The notes under the pieces were generated by a model. The model saw only the letters and a program-made list of their open reading frames with translations, was not told where the DNA came from and did not search any database. The translations under genes and the position numbers were made by a program. A stretch of 64,000 nt of DNA, from the NCBI GenBank assembly GCA_026636295.1, contig CP089463.1, positions 434,001-498,000 of the forward strand, given 5' to 3'. Source of the DNA: Medakamo hakoo. Its lineage: Eukaryota > Chlorophyta > Trebouxiophyceae > Coccomyxaceae. This document shows, in pieces, positions 1 through 8,938 of this stretch. Position 1 is the stretch's first letter. Every line of letters begins with the position of its first letter.

Positions 1-2
1 TG

Positions 3-644
3 GCCTTCTGCTTCCACAAGCTGGGCCTGCCCGTCCTGGGCGCCATCGCGCCGCCCGGCTACCTGGAGGGCGGCGACTTTTTCCCCGCGGGCAAGGGCCT
101 GGCCCTGCTGGGGGTCGGCCTGCGCTCCAACATGGACGCCGCCCGCCAGCTCATGGACAACGACTGGCTGGGCGGCGTGGGCGCGCTGGCGGTCGTGCGC
201 GACGACTTCGACCAGGCCCAGGACCGCATGCACCTGGACTGCGTCTTCTCCCTGCTGGGCGACGACGTGTGCCTGATGCTGGCCGACATGATGGGCGAGG
301 CCTCGCCGACGCGCCGCCTGGTCGACGAGTGGGTCCGCGACCCGGCGACGGGCCGGTACTCGCTGTCCTCCTCCGGCACGGAGTTCGCGGCGTACATGCG
401 GCGCCGCGGCTTCCACATCATCCCCGTCCCCGGCCCCGACCAGCTGGCGTACGGCTGCAACTGCCTCAACCTGGGCGGCGGCAAAATCCTGTCGGTGCAC
501 GCGGGCACGGCGCGGGCCATCGTCCGCGACCCGCACTTCCGGGGGGACGTCCAGGTCGTGGACTTTGGGCCCATCACGTCCATGTATGGGGCCGTGCACT
601 GTGCGAGCCAGGTGGTGAAGCGGACGCCGCGCGGCGGGGAGTGA
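3..644 (+). CDS. ADI1: Arginine deiminase (5'-truncated by window edge)
   Basis: Predicted to hydrolyse L-arginine to citrulline and ammonia. The open frame runs from the window edge without a start, so the N-terminal half is missing; 213 residues are visible. Family signatures of the ADI/amidinotransferase fold are clear: LEGGDFF near visible residue 22, MHLDCVFS near 76, the Cys-bearing stretch YGCNCLNLGGGKI near 155, and MYGAVHCASQVVKR close to the C-terminus. The catalytic cysteine is probably in GCNCLNLG, inferred from family layout. Green algae are known to carry ADI, unlike land plants. The gene ends tail-to-tail with the Aha1-like gene across a G-rich spacer. Confidence in the family is high; compartment cannot be judged without the N-terminus. 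Confidence 0.9.
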   Translation, partial: AFCFHKLGLPVLGAIAPPGYLEGGDFFPAGKGLALLGVGLRSNMDAARQLMDNDWLGGVGALAVVRDDFDQAQDRMHLDCVFSLLGDDVCLMLADMMGEASPTRRLVDEWVRDPATGRYSLSSSGTEFAAYMRRRGFHIIPVPGPDQLAYGCNCLNLGGGKILSVHAGTARAIVRDPHFRGDVQVVDFGPITSMYGAVHCASQVVKRTPRGGE

Positions 645-864
645 AGAGAGGTGGGTCGGATCGGGGGGGGGAGTGGTGGTGGTGGTGGTGGGGGGGGGGG
701 GGTGAGGGGGGTCGGGGTGGGGGTGGGGGGTGAGGGCGCCCCGTGTGTGAAGGCGGGCCTCCCCCAGGGACGCGCCCCCATTCTTTTTCCCCGGCGCAGT
801 CACACGCACTCCCCCCTCTCCCTCGCTCTCTGCGTTCTGCTCCCATGTTCTGAATTTTTTTTTT
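645..864. other. Convergent 3' spacer with G-rich quadruplex-prone tract
   Basis: Positions 662-733 on the + strand are almost pure G with T spacers, giving many runs of three or more G separated by short loops, the pattern expected of a G-quadruplex. It lies between the stops of arginine deiminase and the Aha1-like gene. A T-run follows at 855-866. No gene is seen here. Confidence 0.6.
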
Positions 865-1552
865 TTACAGGTCCAGCCCGTCCAGCGCGGCCGCGTACGC
901 CGCCAGCGCGCCTACAATCTCGCACTTCAGCGCTTTGATCACGGCCGCGCCCACGTCGGGCGGCCCACTCGACGCCTCAAACAGGATGTCGTCGCCGTCG
1001 TGGCCCGTGGACACTTCCGACAGTTTCAGCGAACCCGTCGTCGTGGTGGGTGGCGGTGGGCTGGTCGTCGCGTCGTCGCCGCCGCCGCCACCATCCCCGG
1101 CTGGCACCACCTCCCAGTCGAGGGCCAGGGTCAGGTCGTACGCCGCGAATTTTTTGCCGCCTTTGCGCGTGGAGATGGAGGCCTGCGCGCGCGTGTGAGG
1201 GGGGTGGGGGTGGGGCGGCCGGGGCGGCCCGCCGTGAGATGGATGGATGGATGGATGGATGGATGGATGGATGGAAGGGAAGAAGAAACGGGCAGGGACC
1301 GCCGCGAAAAAAAAACACGCACGCCAGAACCACGCCACTCCCAGTCCGCACCTCGCCCTCGATGGAGGTGACCTTGGTCACGAGCGCGCGCCTGCCATCG
1401 GCCAGGTCGGCCTGGACGAGGAGCCGGGACGCCAGGTCTTCCTTTGTCCAGGCAAACGCATTCTTCTCTGCCCAGTGCCACCCGTTCGGGTTCCGGCCGT
1501 CCTCCCTGTCTTCAACCAGCCAGCGTGGGTCGCGGGCTTCCCACTGCGCCAT
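865..1552 (-). CDS. Aha1 N-terminal-domain protein (Hch1-like Hsp90 co-chaperone)
   Basis: Two exons, 1552-1352 and 1182-865, encode 172 residues. The donor GAG|GTGCGG and acceptor CAG|GCC keep the frame. Exon 1 holds the Aha1 signature NPNGWHW at residues 21-27 (canonical NxNNWHW), which in the family contacts Hsp90 and speeds its ATPase; exon 2 begins ASISTRKGGKKFAAYDLTL, the usual strand after it. Full-length Aha1 is about 340 residues with a C-terminal SRPBCC domain; here the stop follows the N-domain directly, as in yeast Hch1. The ATG at 1552 is the first before the motif. It is head-to-head with CP12 (217 bp apart). The intron carries a tetranucleotide repeat. Cytosolic role inferred. 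A separate C-domain gene elsewhere cannot be excluded. Confidence 0.85.
1238..1275. repeat. (GATG)n tetranucleotide microsatellite
   Basis: About nine GATG units in the intron of the Aha1-like gene, flanked by a G-rich stretch. No coding role is seen. Confidence 0.95.
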
Positions 1553-1769
1553 GGGCGTCTCTGTCACGCGTCGCCTGGTTGGGGACGGGCAGAGGAAAAG
1601 AGGGGTCGAGGGCGCGCGCGCGCGCGCGAGTGGAAAGAGAAAGGCGCGGCTTTCCGCGCGAGCGCGCGCGCGGAGCGGAAAAAACTTCGCACTGCCTAGC
1701 CTCTCCTCACTCTCGCTTTTCCACCGTCGCTCCAACACCCCAAACAAAACACCCAAACACACCGCCGCC
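1553..1769. promoter_or_regulatory. Divergent intergenic region, Aha1-like / CP12
   Basis: A 217-bp gap separates the two start codons. It contains alternating CG runs (1613-1630, 1662-1673) and a pyrimidine-rich stretch before the CP12 ATG. No clear TATA box. A shared promoter is inferred from orientation only. Confidence 0.5.
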
Positions 1770-2797
1770 ATGCTGTCCCTGCGCGCCTCCGTCCGCCCGG
1801 CCCCGATCTCGGGCGTCCGCCCCGCCCGCCGCGCCGTCCGCGCCGTCGTCGTCCGCGCCGACCCGGCCGGCAAGTCGGCCGTCGAAAAGGCCATTGAGGA
1901 AGCCAAGGAGACGTGCGCGGACGGCACGTCGTCCGAGTGCGCGGTGGCGTGGGACACGGTAAGTCTTGTGGGGGGCGCGTGTGCTGAGGGATGGCGGAGG
2001 GCGCCCGCGTCCTGTCGCCCCTGCGCGAATTCCCTTCTCTCGCGGGGCGCGAGAGCGTTGGGTGGTTGCTTTTCTCCGGGGGCCCGGGCCCGCGTTTCCC
2101 TCCCTCGAGGTCGCGGCCGTCGTTCGCGGGACGCGAGGTAGACCCGGGCCCTGCCTCTTAGTGAGGCAGGCAGGGGAGGCGGCGGCGGGGCTCGGGCCGT
2201 GGAGCCGTCCCCCGTCTGGCTGTGCGCCGGCGCTTCTCCCCGTGGCGCTGCCGGCGCCTTTCCGCGCCCGCCCAGGGATGCAGGCACGCCGCACACCCGC
2301 CCTCGCCCGGTAGTCGGGCAGGCGTGGGCCCTGGCCGTGCTGTGAGCAGGGCGCGATCCTAAAAACATCACTCCCTCGGCGCCCCCACGCCCGCACGCCG
2401 CACTTGTGGTTGCTGTCTCTCGTGCCGGGGACTGCCCGACCCTCAATCGAGGCACGAGGCCCCCTCACGTCCCCTCCCCCCTCTTCCCCCCACACGCACG
2501 CAACCCAGGTCGAGGAGATCTCCGCCGCCGAGTCGCACAAGAAGGCCAACCAGAAGAAGCAGGACCCGCTGGAGGTGAGCTTTGGGTGGGAGGGAGGACG
2601 GGGGCGGGGGCGGGGCGGTGAAAGCAGAGCGAACAAGGCGGCGGGCGACTGCCGCGCGCGCGAGCAGAGAGGCGCCGGGCCACGCGTGGCTCCACCCTAG
2701 GCCACCCCCCCCCTCTCACCCTCCCACCCGCCACCACCAACAGAACTTCTGCAACGACAACCCGGACGCCGACGAGTGCCGCGTGTACGAGGACTGA
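1770..2797 (+). CDS. CP12: CP12, chloroplast Calvin-cycle redox linker
   Basis: Three exons, 1770-1958, 2509-2574 and 2744-2797, encode 102 residues; all junctions are GT-AG and phase 0. Residues 1-30 are Arg/Ala/Val-rich and look like a chloroplast transit peptide. The mature protein has the family core AWDTVEE at 60-66 and both redox cysteine pairs, Cys49/Cys57 and Cys88/Cys97, ending CRVYED. In the family, the oxidised disulfides let CP12 bind GAPDH and phosphoribulokinase into an inactive complex in the dark. The length matches canonical CP12. It is head-to-head with the Aha1-like gene. The last exon is only 18 codons. A TGTAA, the usual green algal poly(A) signal, occurs at 3003-3007, far (about 205 nt) from the stop. 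Confidence 0.95.
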
Positions 2798-3143
2798 GGC
2801 CAAGGCGTGCACGCGCGCGCCTGGGGCCCCGACCCCCTTTTCCAGGGGGTGTGCCAACCCCTCGCCCCCGCGCGGAGGTGCCTGGGGGGAGGCCCGTTTG
2901 TCCTGGAGAGAACCGAAAACATCCAAAAAAACACAAAACATCGTGGTGTGCGCATGTGTGAACGCGTGTGCGGTGCCGTGAGCGTGGGCTGGGGCGACCG
3001 TGTGTAATTGACGAAGCGCGCGCCCAAATCCCCGCTCCCACGGAGAAGCACGCCCCAAAAAAACTGTGCCCTCCGTTCCCACACCTCGCAACCATCCGCC
3101 CACCGAAAAGGCGACGACAAAAAAAAGCACGCACAAAAGCAAA
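2798..3143. other. Spacer between CP12 and four-TM protein gene
   Basis: This 346-bp stretch should hold the CP12 3'UTR (possible TGTAA signal at 3003-3007) and the promoter or leader of the next + strand gene, which becomes A-rich just before its ATG. No open frame or RNA gene is evident. Confidence 0.5.
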
Positions 3144-3362
3144 ATGGCACGCGCCGGTGAAGCCTTCCTCTCCTTCGTCGTCAAAATCCTGATGATCGGG
3201 TCGGGGATGTGCGTCGGCCCGGCCCTGGTCGCGGCGGGCGCGATCCTGCAGGTGCGCGGGGGAAGGGACGCGCTGGGCCTCTCTTTTTTTTTTTGTCTCC
3301 CCAGGCAGCGGGCGCTGGTCAAACCTGCCCTCCCTCCGCGCACGCCCCCCTCACGGGCCCAC

Positions 3363-3442
<80 letters not shown>

Positions 3443-3997
3443 CAGTCCCCGCCCACCGCCCCCGTCCCCGCCGGCTTGGTCGCCGTCGGCGTGTTGACAG
3501 CCCTGTCCGCCGCCCTGGGTTTCGCCGGCGTCCGCCGGTCGCGCGCGCTGCTGGCGTGCTACCTCGCCTTTGGCTCACTCGCCACGCTCGCCCAAGCCCT
3601 CCTCGTCGGCGCGGCCTTTGCCGACCCGGACCGCGTGTGCGCCACCATCTCCGCCTCGCACACCAACCCGGCGATGGCCCACCTGGAGGCGGCGGCGCTG
3701 CGGACCAAGCTCGCGGCCTTCCGCTGGATTTTTGTGTGGGTCGTGCTGGCGGAGGCGGGCGGCCTGGCCGTCGCGGCCGGGCTGTTCGTCCTCTCCAAAC
3801 CGGGGGCGGGGTGGGAGTACGCGGACATGGCGCCGGGCGACGCCCAGGCCGCCCACCTGGCCGCGATCCGGTCCGTGGGAGACTTGAAGGGCGCCGCCCG
3901 CCGCGCCGGCGCGGGCGCGGCGCGCCTCGCCGCGCGGATGGAGCGCCGCTACGGAGCCGCGGGGGCGGGCGGCGCGCCGGCTGGGGCGGTGGTGTGA
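3144..3997 (+). CDS. Four-transmembrane (tetraspanin-like topology) protein
   Basis: Exons 3144-3251 and 3446-3997 give 219 residues. Donor CAG|GTGCGC; the acceptor is aacag right after a long CA repeat. Four hydrophobic segments are visible at about residues 8-35, 45-66, 70-95 and 128-155, followed by a basic, Ala/Gly/Arg-rich tail of about 60 residues. The spacing TM1-TM2-TM3-loop-TM4 resembles tetraspanins and related plant membrane proteins, but the loop before TM4 lacks the CCG motif of true tetraspanins, so the assignment is topological only. There is no obvious cleavable signal peptide apart from TM1. I do not recognise a specific function. Tail-to-tail with the next - strand gene. Confidence 0.75.
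3361..3442. repeat. (AC)n microsatellite abutting a 3' splice site
   Basis: About forty AC units with one interruption near 3366 end three bases before the AG acceptor at 3444-3445. The repeat occupies over a third of the 194-bp intron and replaces the normal polypyrimidine tract. Confidence 0.95.
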
Positions 3998-4155
3998 CCG
4001 AGAGCGGGCTGCCTTGTTTTTTCGTGGGCGTGCGAGGGCAAGAGTAAGAAAAAAGGACGGGGGGTGTGTATTGGGCGCACCAACAAAGATAAGGGGTTTC
4101 CCCACACTGCACCCCGTCCCCCCCCCACACCCCTGTCTCCCACCATCCCATCCCT

Positions 4156-5455
4156 TCACTGCCCACCCCCGCCGCCGCCGAGCAACCCGGCCAGCAGCGC
4201 GCCCGGCGACTCCCCACCGCCCAGGCCGCCCACCCCACCCACGCCCGTCGCCGCCGCCCGGGCCGCCCGGCGGGCGTGCCAGGCCGCGTGCGCCGCGACG
4301 GCCGCGCGCTCCGCCCGGGCCGCCATCGCTTCCGCGCCCGCGACCAGGGCGGCGAGCGCTTCGACGCGCGCGGCCAGGCGGCAGCGGGCGGCGGCGGCCG
4401 CGGCTTTCAGGGTCCCTGCTTTGCACACGGTCGCGGCGCCGTCGGCCGCCTCGTCGTCCGCCGCCGGCGGTGGGGACGGCGCGGGCGCGGGCGTGGACGC
4501 GGCCGTGCCCTTTGCCCGCTCCAACAGCGACGCCCACTCGCCTTCCTCGGTCGCCAGCGCGTCCAGGCGCCCGCGCGCCCGGCGCTTGGCCGCGGCCAAA
4601 GCCGCCGCCGCGTCGCGTGGGGCGGCGGCCGTCGCGGCTGCGAGCGCGGCCGCGGCAGACCCGCACACGAGCGTGCCGTCCGCGAGCGCGGCCGCGACCG
4701 CGGGCACCGTCGCGCGCAGGGCGGCCGCCACGGCGGCGGCGGCGGCGGGACCGGTCGCAGACCCGGGCGCGGCCGCGGCCTGGGCCAGCCGCCCGGCCTC
4801 CCCCTCCACCAGGCCCTCCCACAGCGCGCACAGCTTCGCGGCCTCGGCCGCGTCGCCCGCCGCCGCGATGGCCGCCGCCGTGTCGGCGCGGGCGGCAGCC
4901 TCGGCGCGGGCGGCCGCGGTCGACCGCCGGGGTTTGGGCCGGGGCGCGGGCGCCGCGCTGGTCGGGGCGGCGGCAGCGACGGACGGGTCGCTGGTCGCGG
5001 CGGGCGGCGCCGGCGGCGCCAGGGACGCGGCGCGCGGACCGCCGCCGCCCGGCACCAGCGTGGCACGGCGGCGCTTGAACACGATGCCGTCGGCTTCCAC
5101 GACTTCGAAATCGCCTTCCACGGCGCGGACGACTTCGGCGGCAGGGGCCTGCTGGGGTGGGGTGGTGGTGGTGGTGGTGGGGGGTCGGTCCGCGCCGGCG
5201 CGAGGGATGGCGCGCGCGAGAAAAAACTCCACGCCCACCGCGCCCGCACGCCCACAGGCAATTCTCACCTGCTCCGCCACGTGCGGCACCGTGCCTGCCG
5301 GCTTCAGCGGCGCGCCGGCGGCGGCCCAGGCGGCGGCGTTGGGGCTGTTGTGTGTTGGGAGGAGAGGCGTGAGACACTCGGTCGCCACCGCACGACGCCG
5401 TCGGGCATTGTTCGTGCCGCGGCCCCTTCCACCAAACTCACGTATAGTTTTCCAT
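4156..5455 (-). CDS. Hypothetical Ala-rich coiled-coil protein
   Basis: I do not recognise this protein. Three exons are read: 5455-5442 (14 nt), 5344-5269 and 5151-4156 (or 5148-4156 if the next AG is used), giving about 361 residues. The start MENYT is split by a canonical GTGAGT donor; the second intron begins CAG|GTGAGA and ends at tandem CAG. After exon 2 comes an acidic-to-basic stretch, EGDFEVVEADGIVFKRRR, which looks conserved rather than low-complexity, then Ala-rich helices with heptad character to the C-terminus, which ends in a Gly run. No TM segment or signal peptide. Without the tiny first exon the frame has no good start, so that exon is likely but not proven. Confidence 0.6.
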
Positions 5456-5594
5456 GGTCGAGACCCGTCAGTGGTATGCGCTCTCCTCAGGCGGCAAGCG
5501 GCCTGACAAAAAGACAGGTGTGAGGCGCAGTGCGGGGCGCCGAAAATTCAAAGACGGCGCGAGTGAAAGTTTTCGGCTCAGTCCCCACTGCTGC

Positions 5595-5726
5595 TCAGGC
5601 CACAATGCCGCGGATGAGGGCGGACGGAGACGTGGCCGACAACACGGCTTTCAGGCCGGCTAAAGCAATGCAAAGGGCGCCGACGTATGCGTACGAAAGG
5701 GCGAGGAGGGCCAGCGCGCCGGGCAT
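5595..5726 (-). CDS. Possible 43-aa membrane microprotein
   Basis: A short frame MPGALALLALSYAYVG...ending SALIRGIVA is strongly hydrophobic through about residues 3-33 and could form one or two TM helices. Its codons mostly end in C or G, as in this genome, whereas the opposite strand over the same bases uses many AGG arginine codons that are rare elsewhere here; that favours this strand as coding. The ATG at 5726 follows a non-coding-looking leader. It does not match any small subunit I know. It may instead be the last exon of a longer gene. It would be head-to-head with the exonuclease gene. Confidence 0.35.
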   Translation of the reverse strand: MPGALALLALSYAYVGALCIALAGLKAVLSATSPSALIRGIVA

Positions 5727-5799
5727 CGGACAAACGGCGGAGTGTGTGCGGGCGTGGGCCGCGTGTTTTTTTTTGGGCTCCTCACACACGAGCGGCCCC

Positions 5800-7608
5800 A
5801 TGCGCTGGCCGCCTCCGGCACGCCCAGTCCGGCGTGCGATGTTCTCGCCGCCGACCTCTCCACCACCAGCGGCCAGGCGGCGCTCCCGGCCTTGCCCTTC
5901 GTCCGCGTCAAACCCAGATCCGGGCGTGTCCGAGGCCGCGGCGGCTGCGGTGACAGCGCTCACGGCCAGCGACCCCGACCTGCCCGCGCTCGTGTCAGCC
6001 GGCAGCACCGCTGCCGCCGGCCGGGGCCACGCCGCGCTCGTCGCCGCCCTGACTGACGCGCTGGCAGGCAGGCCAGATGCGGCCGCACTCGTCATCCAAG
6101 GCCTGACCGCCGCGCTTGGCCCGCCAGCGCCGTCGGCCGCCCTGGGGTCGGCGCTGCTCGCCGCACTGCCACCGGCCGCGGCCATCCCGCCGCCCGCCCG
6201 GGCGGCGGCGGCGGCCCTCCTGTCCCAGGTCCTGGATCTGACAGGTCCAGGGTCACATCTAGGGCCAGGCACCACCCGGCTGGCGCCAAGGATAGCGGCG
6301 GCCTTTGGACTGAACGCGGCAGACGCAGGAGGCGGTGCGGCCGCGACCGCCGCCTTGCTCGGCCTGGCGGCCACGCCCGCCGGCGCGGCGCCCGCGGCCG
6401 CCCTCCTGGCGTCCTTGCCGGGCCTGGACCGCGGCGCACCCGGCTTTGACACGGCGGTCATCGCTGTCTTGCTCTCCTCCGGCCCGGGCGGCGAAGCGGC
6501 CGCGGCCGGCTTCGCGGCCGAGCGCGGCCCGGGCTCGCCCGCGCCGGCCGCGCTCGTGGACGCGTGCCTCACCGCCGGGCGCCTCGCGCCCGCCGCGGCG
6601 GCCGTCCGCCGCTTCAACCTGCGTGCGGCCTACCCGACTGTCGAAGCCGACGCCGCGGCGGCCGCTATAAAGGGCGCGGTGGCGCGCGGCGCCTGGGACG
6701 CGGCGCTCGCGATGGCGGCGTCGCCGCCCCCGCCCTCCCACCCGGTCGACTGTTTGACCGCTGTCGCCACTGCTGCGGAGGCTGCCGGGCGGCCGTGTTT
6801 GGCCCGGGATGTGCGCGACCTGGCGGCGATTGTGGCAGACCCGGCCCGCCACCCGCCGCCGTCCACGTCCCGGACCTGGGGCGGCGGCGGGCGCGGCGGG
6901 CGGCTGCGTCCGCGCTTGCCGCCCACGGACGCCGGCTTCCTGGACGTCCCGCCCCACGTGACCGTCACCCTGGTGTGTGATGGCGCTGGCTTGAGCGCTG
7001 CGGCCGCCCAGTTGGCCGGCGCGGCCGTGGTGGGCCTGGACGTGGAGTGGGACAGCCGCCACGGAAGCAGCAGCCCGGGCGAGGAGCCAGGAGAGGAGGA
7101 AGGCAGCGCTGAGAGCGGCGACGCCCGCCCGCCGTCCCCCTCCTCCCCTCCTCCACTGGCGACGGTGCAGCTCGCCACGGCCAGCCACGCGTTTGTGCTG
7201 GACGTGCCGGCCCTGGCCCGCGCAGGCCTGGCCGGTGAAGCCGCCGCGCTGGCGTCGGCCCTGCTCTCCGACCCGTCCACCACCGTCCTGGGCGCGGGCC
7301 TGAGGCCGGACTTGGCCCGCCTGCGCGCAGGCCTGCCTGGGGCCGTGCCGGACGGGGGCGTGCGTGCGACGTGCGTGGAGGCCGGCGCCCTCATGCCGCC
7401 AGGGGTGGTGGGCGCGGGCGCGCCCACCAAAAAACGACCCGCGGTGGGGCTGTCGGCGCTGGCGGAAGCCCTCCTCGGCGCCCCACTGGACAAGGCGCTC
7501 CGGTCCAGCCCCTGGTCGCGCCGCCCGCTGAGCGAGGGGCAGGTCCGGTACGCGGCCCTGGACGCGTTGGTGCCCGCGCTGGCCTGGGAGGGGAGGGGCG
7601 TGTGTTGA
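5800..7608 (+). CDS. DEDD-family 3'-5' exonuclease (Mut-7/EXD3-like)
   Basis: About 602 residues from the ATG at 5800; an ATG at 5839 (589 aa) is equally possible, and in-frame ATGs further 5' (such as 5606) would overlap the putative microprotein. Residues roughly 40-380 are Ala-rich helical repeats of unknown kind. The C-terminal 230 residues form a DnaQ-like exonuclease domain with the three motifs in order: VVGLDVEWD (Exo I, D-x-E), GAGLRPDLARL (Exo II) and RYAALDALVPA (Exo III, Y-x3-D). This is the DEDDy layout of WRN, RNase D and Mut-7 exonucleases. Helical N-terminus plus exonuclease suggests Mut-7/EXD3. The substrate, DNA or RNA, cannot be told. The first 40 residues are low-complexity, and the true 5' end is uncertain. 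Confidence 0.75.
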   Translation: MRWPPPARPVRRAMFSPPTSPPPAARRRSRPCPSSASNPDPGVSEAAAAAVTALTASDPDLPALVSAGSTAAAGRGHAALVAALTDALAGRPDAAALVIQGLTAALGPPAPSAALGSALLAALPPAAAIPPPARAAAAALLSQVLDLTGPGSHLGPGTTRLAPRIAAAFGLNAADAGGGAAATAALLGLAATPAGAAPAAALLASLPGLDRGAPGFDTAVIAVLLSSGPGGEAAAAGFAAERGPGSPAPAALVDACLTAGRLAPAAAAVRRFNLRAAYPTVEADAAAAAIKGAVARGAWDAALAMAASPPPPSHPVDCLTAVATAAEAAGRPCLARDVRDLAAIVADPARHPPPSTSRTWGGGGRGGRLRPRLPPTDAGFLDVPPHVTVTLVCDGAGLSAAAAQLAGAAVVGLDVEWDSRHGSSSPGEEPGEEEGSAESGDARPPSPSSPPPLATVQLATASHAFVLDVPALARAGLAGEAAALASALLSDPSTTVLGAGLRPDLARLRAGLPGAVPDGGVRATCVEAGALMPPGVVGAGAPTKKRPAVGLSALAEALLGAPLDKALRSSPWSRRPLSEGQVRYAALDALVPALAWEGRGVC

Positions 7609-7716
7609 GACTGTTGGGATGTTGTTTTGAGGCAGGGTCAGGCTAGTTTGCTTGAGCACACTCACACCCTTTTTTTCCCGGCCTCACCGCGGTTTTCCCC
7701 CACCTCCACTCGACCC

Positions 7717-8929
7717 ATGCTGACCCTGTCCACCACCCGGTCCGGCACTCGGCACGCGGCGGCGGCCCGTCCGGCCGTGTCGTGCGCGGCCCGGCGCGCC
7801 GCGGTCGCCGTGCGCTCTGCTCGCCGCGCCAAGACAGTCGCGGCCGCCGTCGCCGCGCTGCCGACGGAGGCGGAGCTCATGGCGCCCGCGCCCGTGCCCA
7901 AGTCTGGCGAGAAGGTAGGACTGGAGTGCGGGGCTGCTTGAGAGGGACTAGTGGGCTGTGGGTGCGGCTGCGTGCGGGGGGCGGACGGCGGTTTTGGGCC
8001 AGGCCCGTCGCAGAGAGCGCGCTGCGGCCCGACACCGATTGGGCCGCCTTGCCGGGCGACGGCGCCGCCCAGACCGCACGTCTGCCCTTTTCTTCATGTC
8101 TCGAGGAGGCCAAGGCCTCGCTCAATGCTCGCGTGGGGGTGGTGGGCGCAGGCATGCCCGGAGATCTCTCCCATCCGCCGACGGAGCCAGGCCTTGCGGC
8201 GTCGCGCGGCGTCGCTGGCGCGCCGTCGCTGCCGGCTCTATCCCGACGCTATCCCGTTTCGCAGGGGGGGCCTAGTGCGGGCTGTGCAGGCAAGACGGCG
8301 ACTCCTTTCGCCCGCCGTTCTTCACCACAGCTGAGCGGAGGTGCTGCACTACGCTGATGCCTGAAATTGGGCGAGAGGCGTCTTCTCCGCAGCCGGCCGC
8401 GGCGCTGCCGCCAAGAAAGGCTCAAGCCAATGCTCTCGGGCCAGGCCCCCGACCCTCACCCCCGACTGTCTGCTAACACACACACACACACCACCCTCTC
8501 CACCTCCAGGTCGAATGGTACGCCGTCGTCGCCAACGCCGAATTCATGCTGCACGACGTCCAGAATGAGGCCTTCCCCGAACAGCTGCGCGAGCGGGTGC
8601 GCCTGTTCAAGGAGGCGGGCAAGCCCGTCGACTTCTTCCTGACGTGCGAGCCCGCGTGGCTGGCCAAAGCGCCCGGCGCCGAGAAAGTCGGCCGCCCGGC
8701 CGTCGCCCTGATCTCCACGGACAAGACGTGGATCACTTTCATGAAACTGCGCTTGGACCGCGTGCTGAAAGTGGACGTGGGTTCCCTGACGCCCGCGGAA
8801 GCCCTGAAATCCGGCGCGCCCGTCCCGGACTTTGCGCCGCTCGACCGGTCGGCCAAGGGCGGGTGGACCGCTCCCTACTCGCCGTACAAGCCGGGGTGGT
8901 GGGAGGCGTTCATGGTCGAGGATGTGTGA
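7717..8929 (+). CDS. YCF54: Ycf54 (LCAA), Mg-protoporphyrin ester cyclase accessory factor
   Basis: Exons 7717-7914 and 8510-8929 encode 205 residues; donor AAG|GTAGGA, acceptor CAG|GTC. Residues 1-45 are Arg/Ala/Thr-rich and fit a chloroplast transit peptide. The Ycf54 (DUF2488) domain begins at exon 2: VEWYAVVANAEFM, a helical stretch ERVRLFKEAGKPVDFF, then STDKTWITFMKLRLDRVL. In cyanobacteria and plants this protein stabilises the oxygen-dependent MPE cyclase that forms the fifth ring of chlorophyll. A C-terminal extension of about 35 residues ending WWEAFMVEDV goes beyond the cyanobacterial form (about 106 aa). The 595-bp intron separates targeting peptide from domain exactly and has a CA repeat near its 3' end. 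Tail-to-tail with the FAP-like gene. Confidence 0.9.
8476..8493. repeat. (CA)n run near a 3' splice site
   Basis: A short CA run upstream of the Ycf54 acceptor, followed by a pyrimidine stretch and CAG at 8507-8509. Confidence 0.85.
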
Positions 8930-8938
8930 GAGGGAGGG

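Noticed and set aside
3361-3442. CA repeat as a telomere or CRISPR-like array
   Set aside because: Plain dinucleotide repeat without spacers or telomere units.
3144-3997. Calling the four-TM protein a bona fide tetraspanin
   Set aside because: The CCG motif and large Cys-rich loop are absent.
5530-5799. N-terminal extension of the exonuclease frame upstream of 5800
   Set aside because: No ATG at its start, rare AGG codons, and conflict with the - strand hydrophobic frame; left as uncertain.
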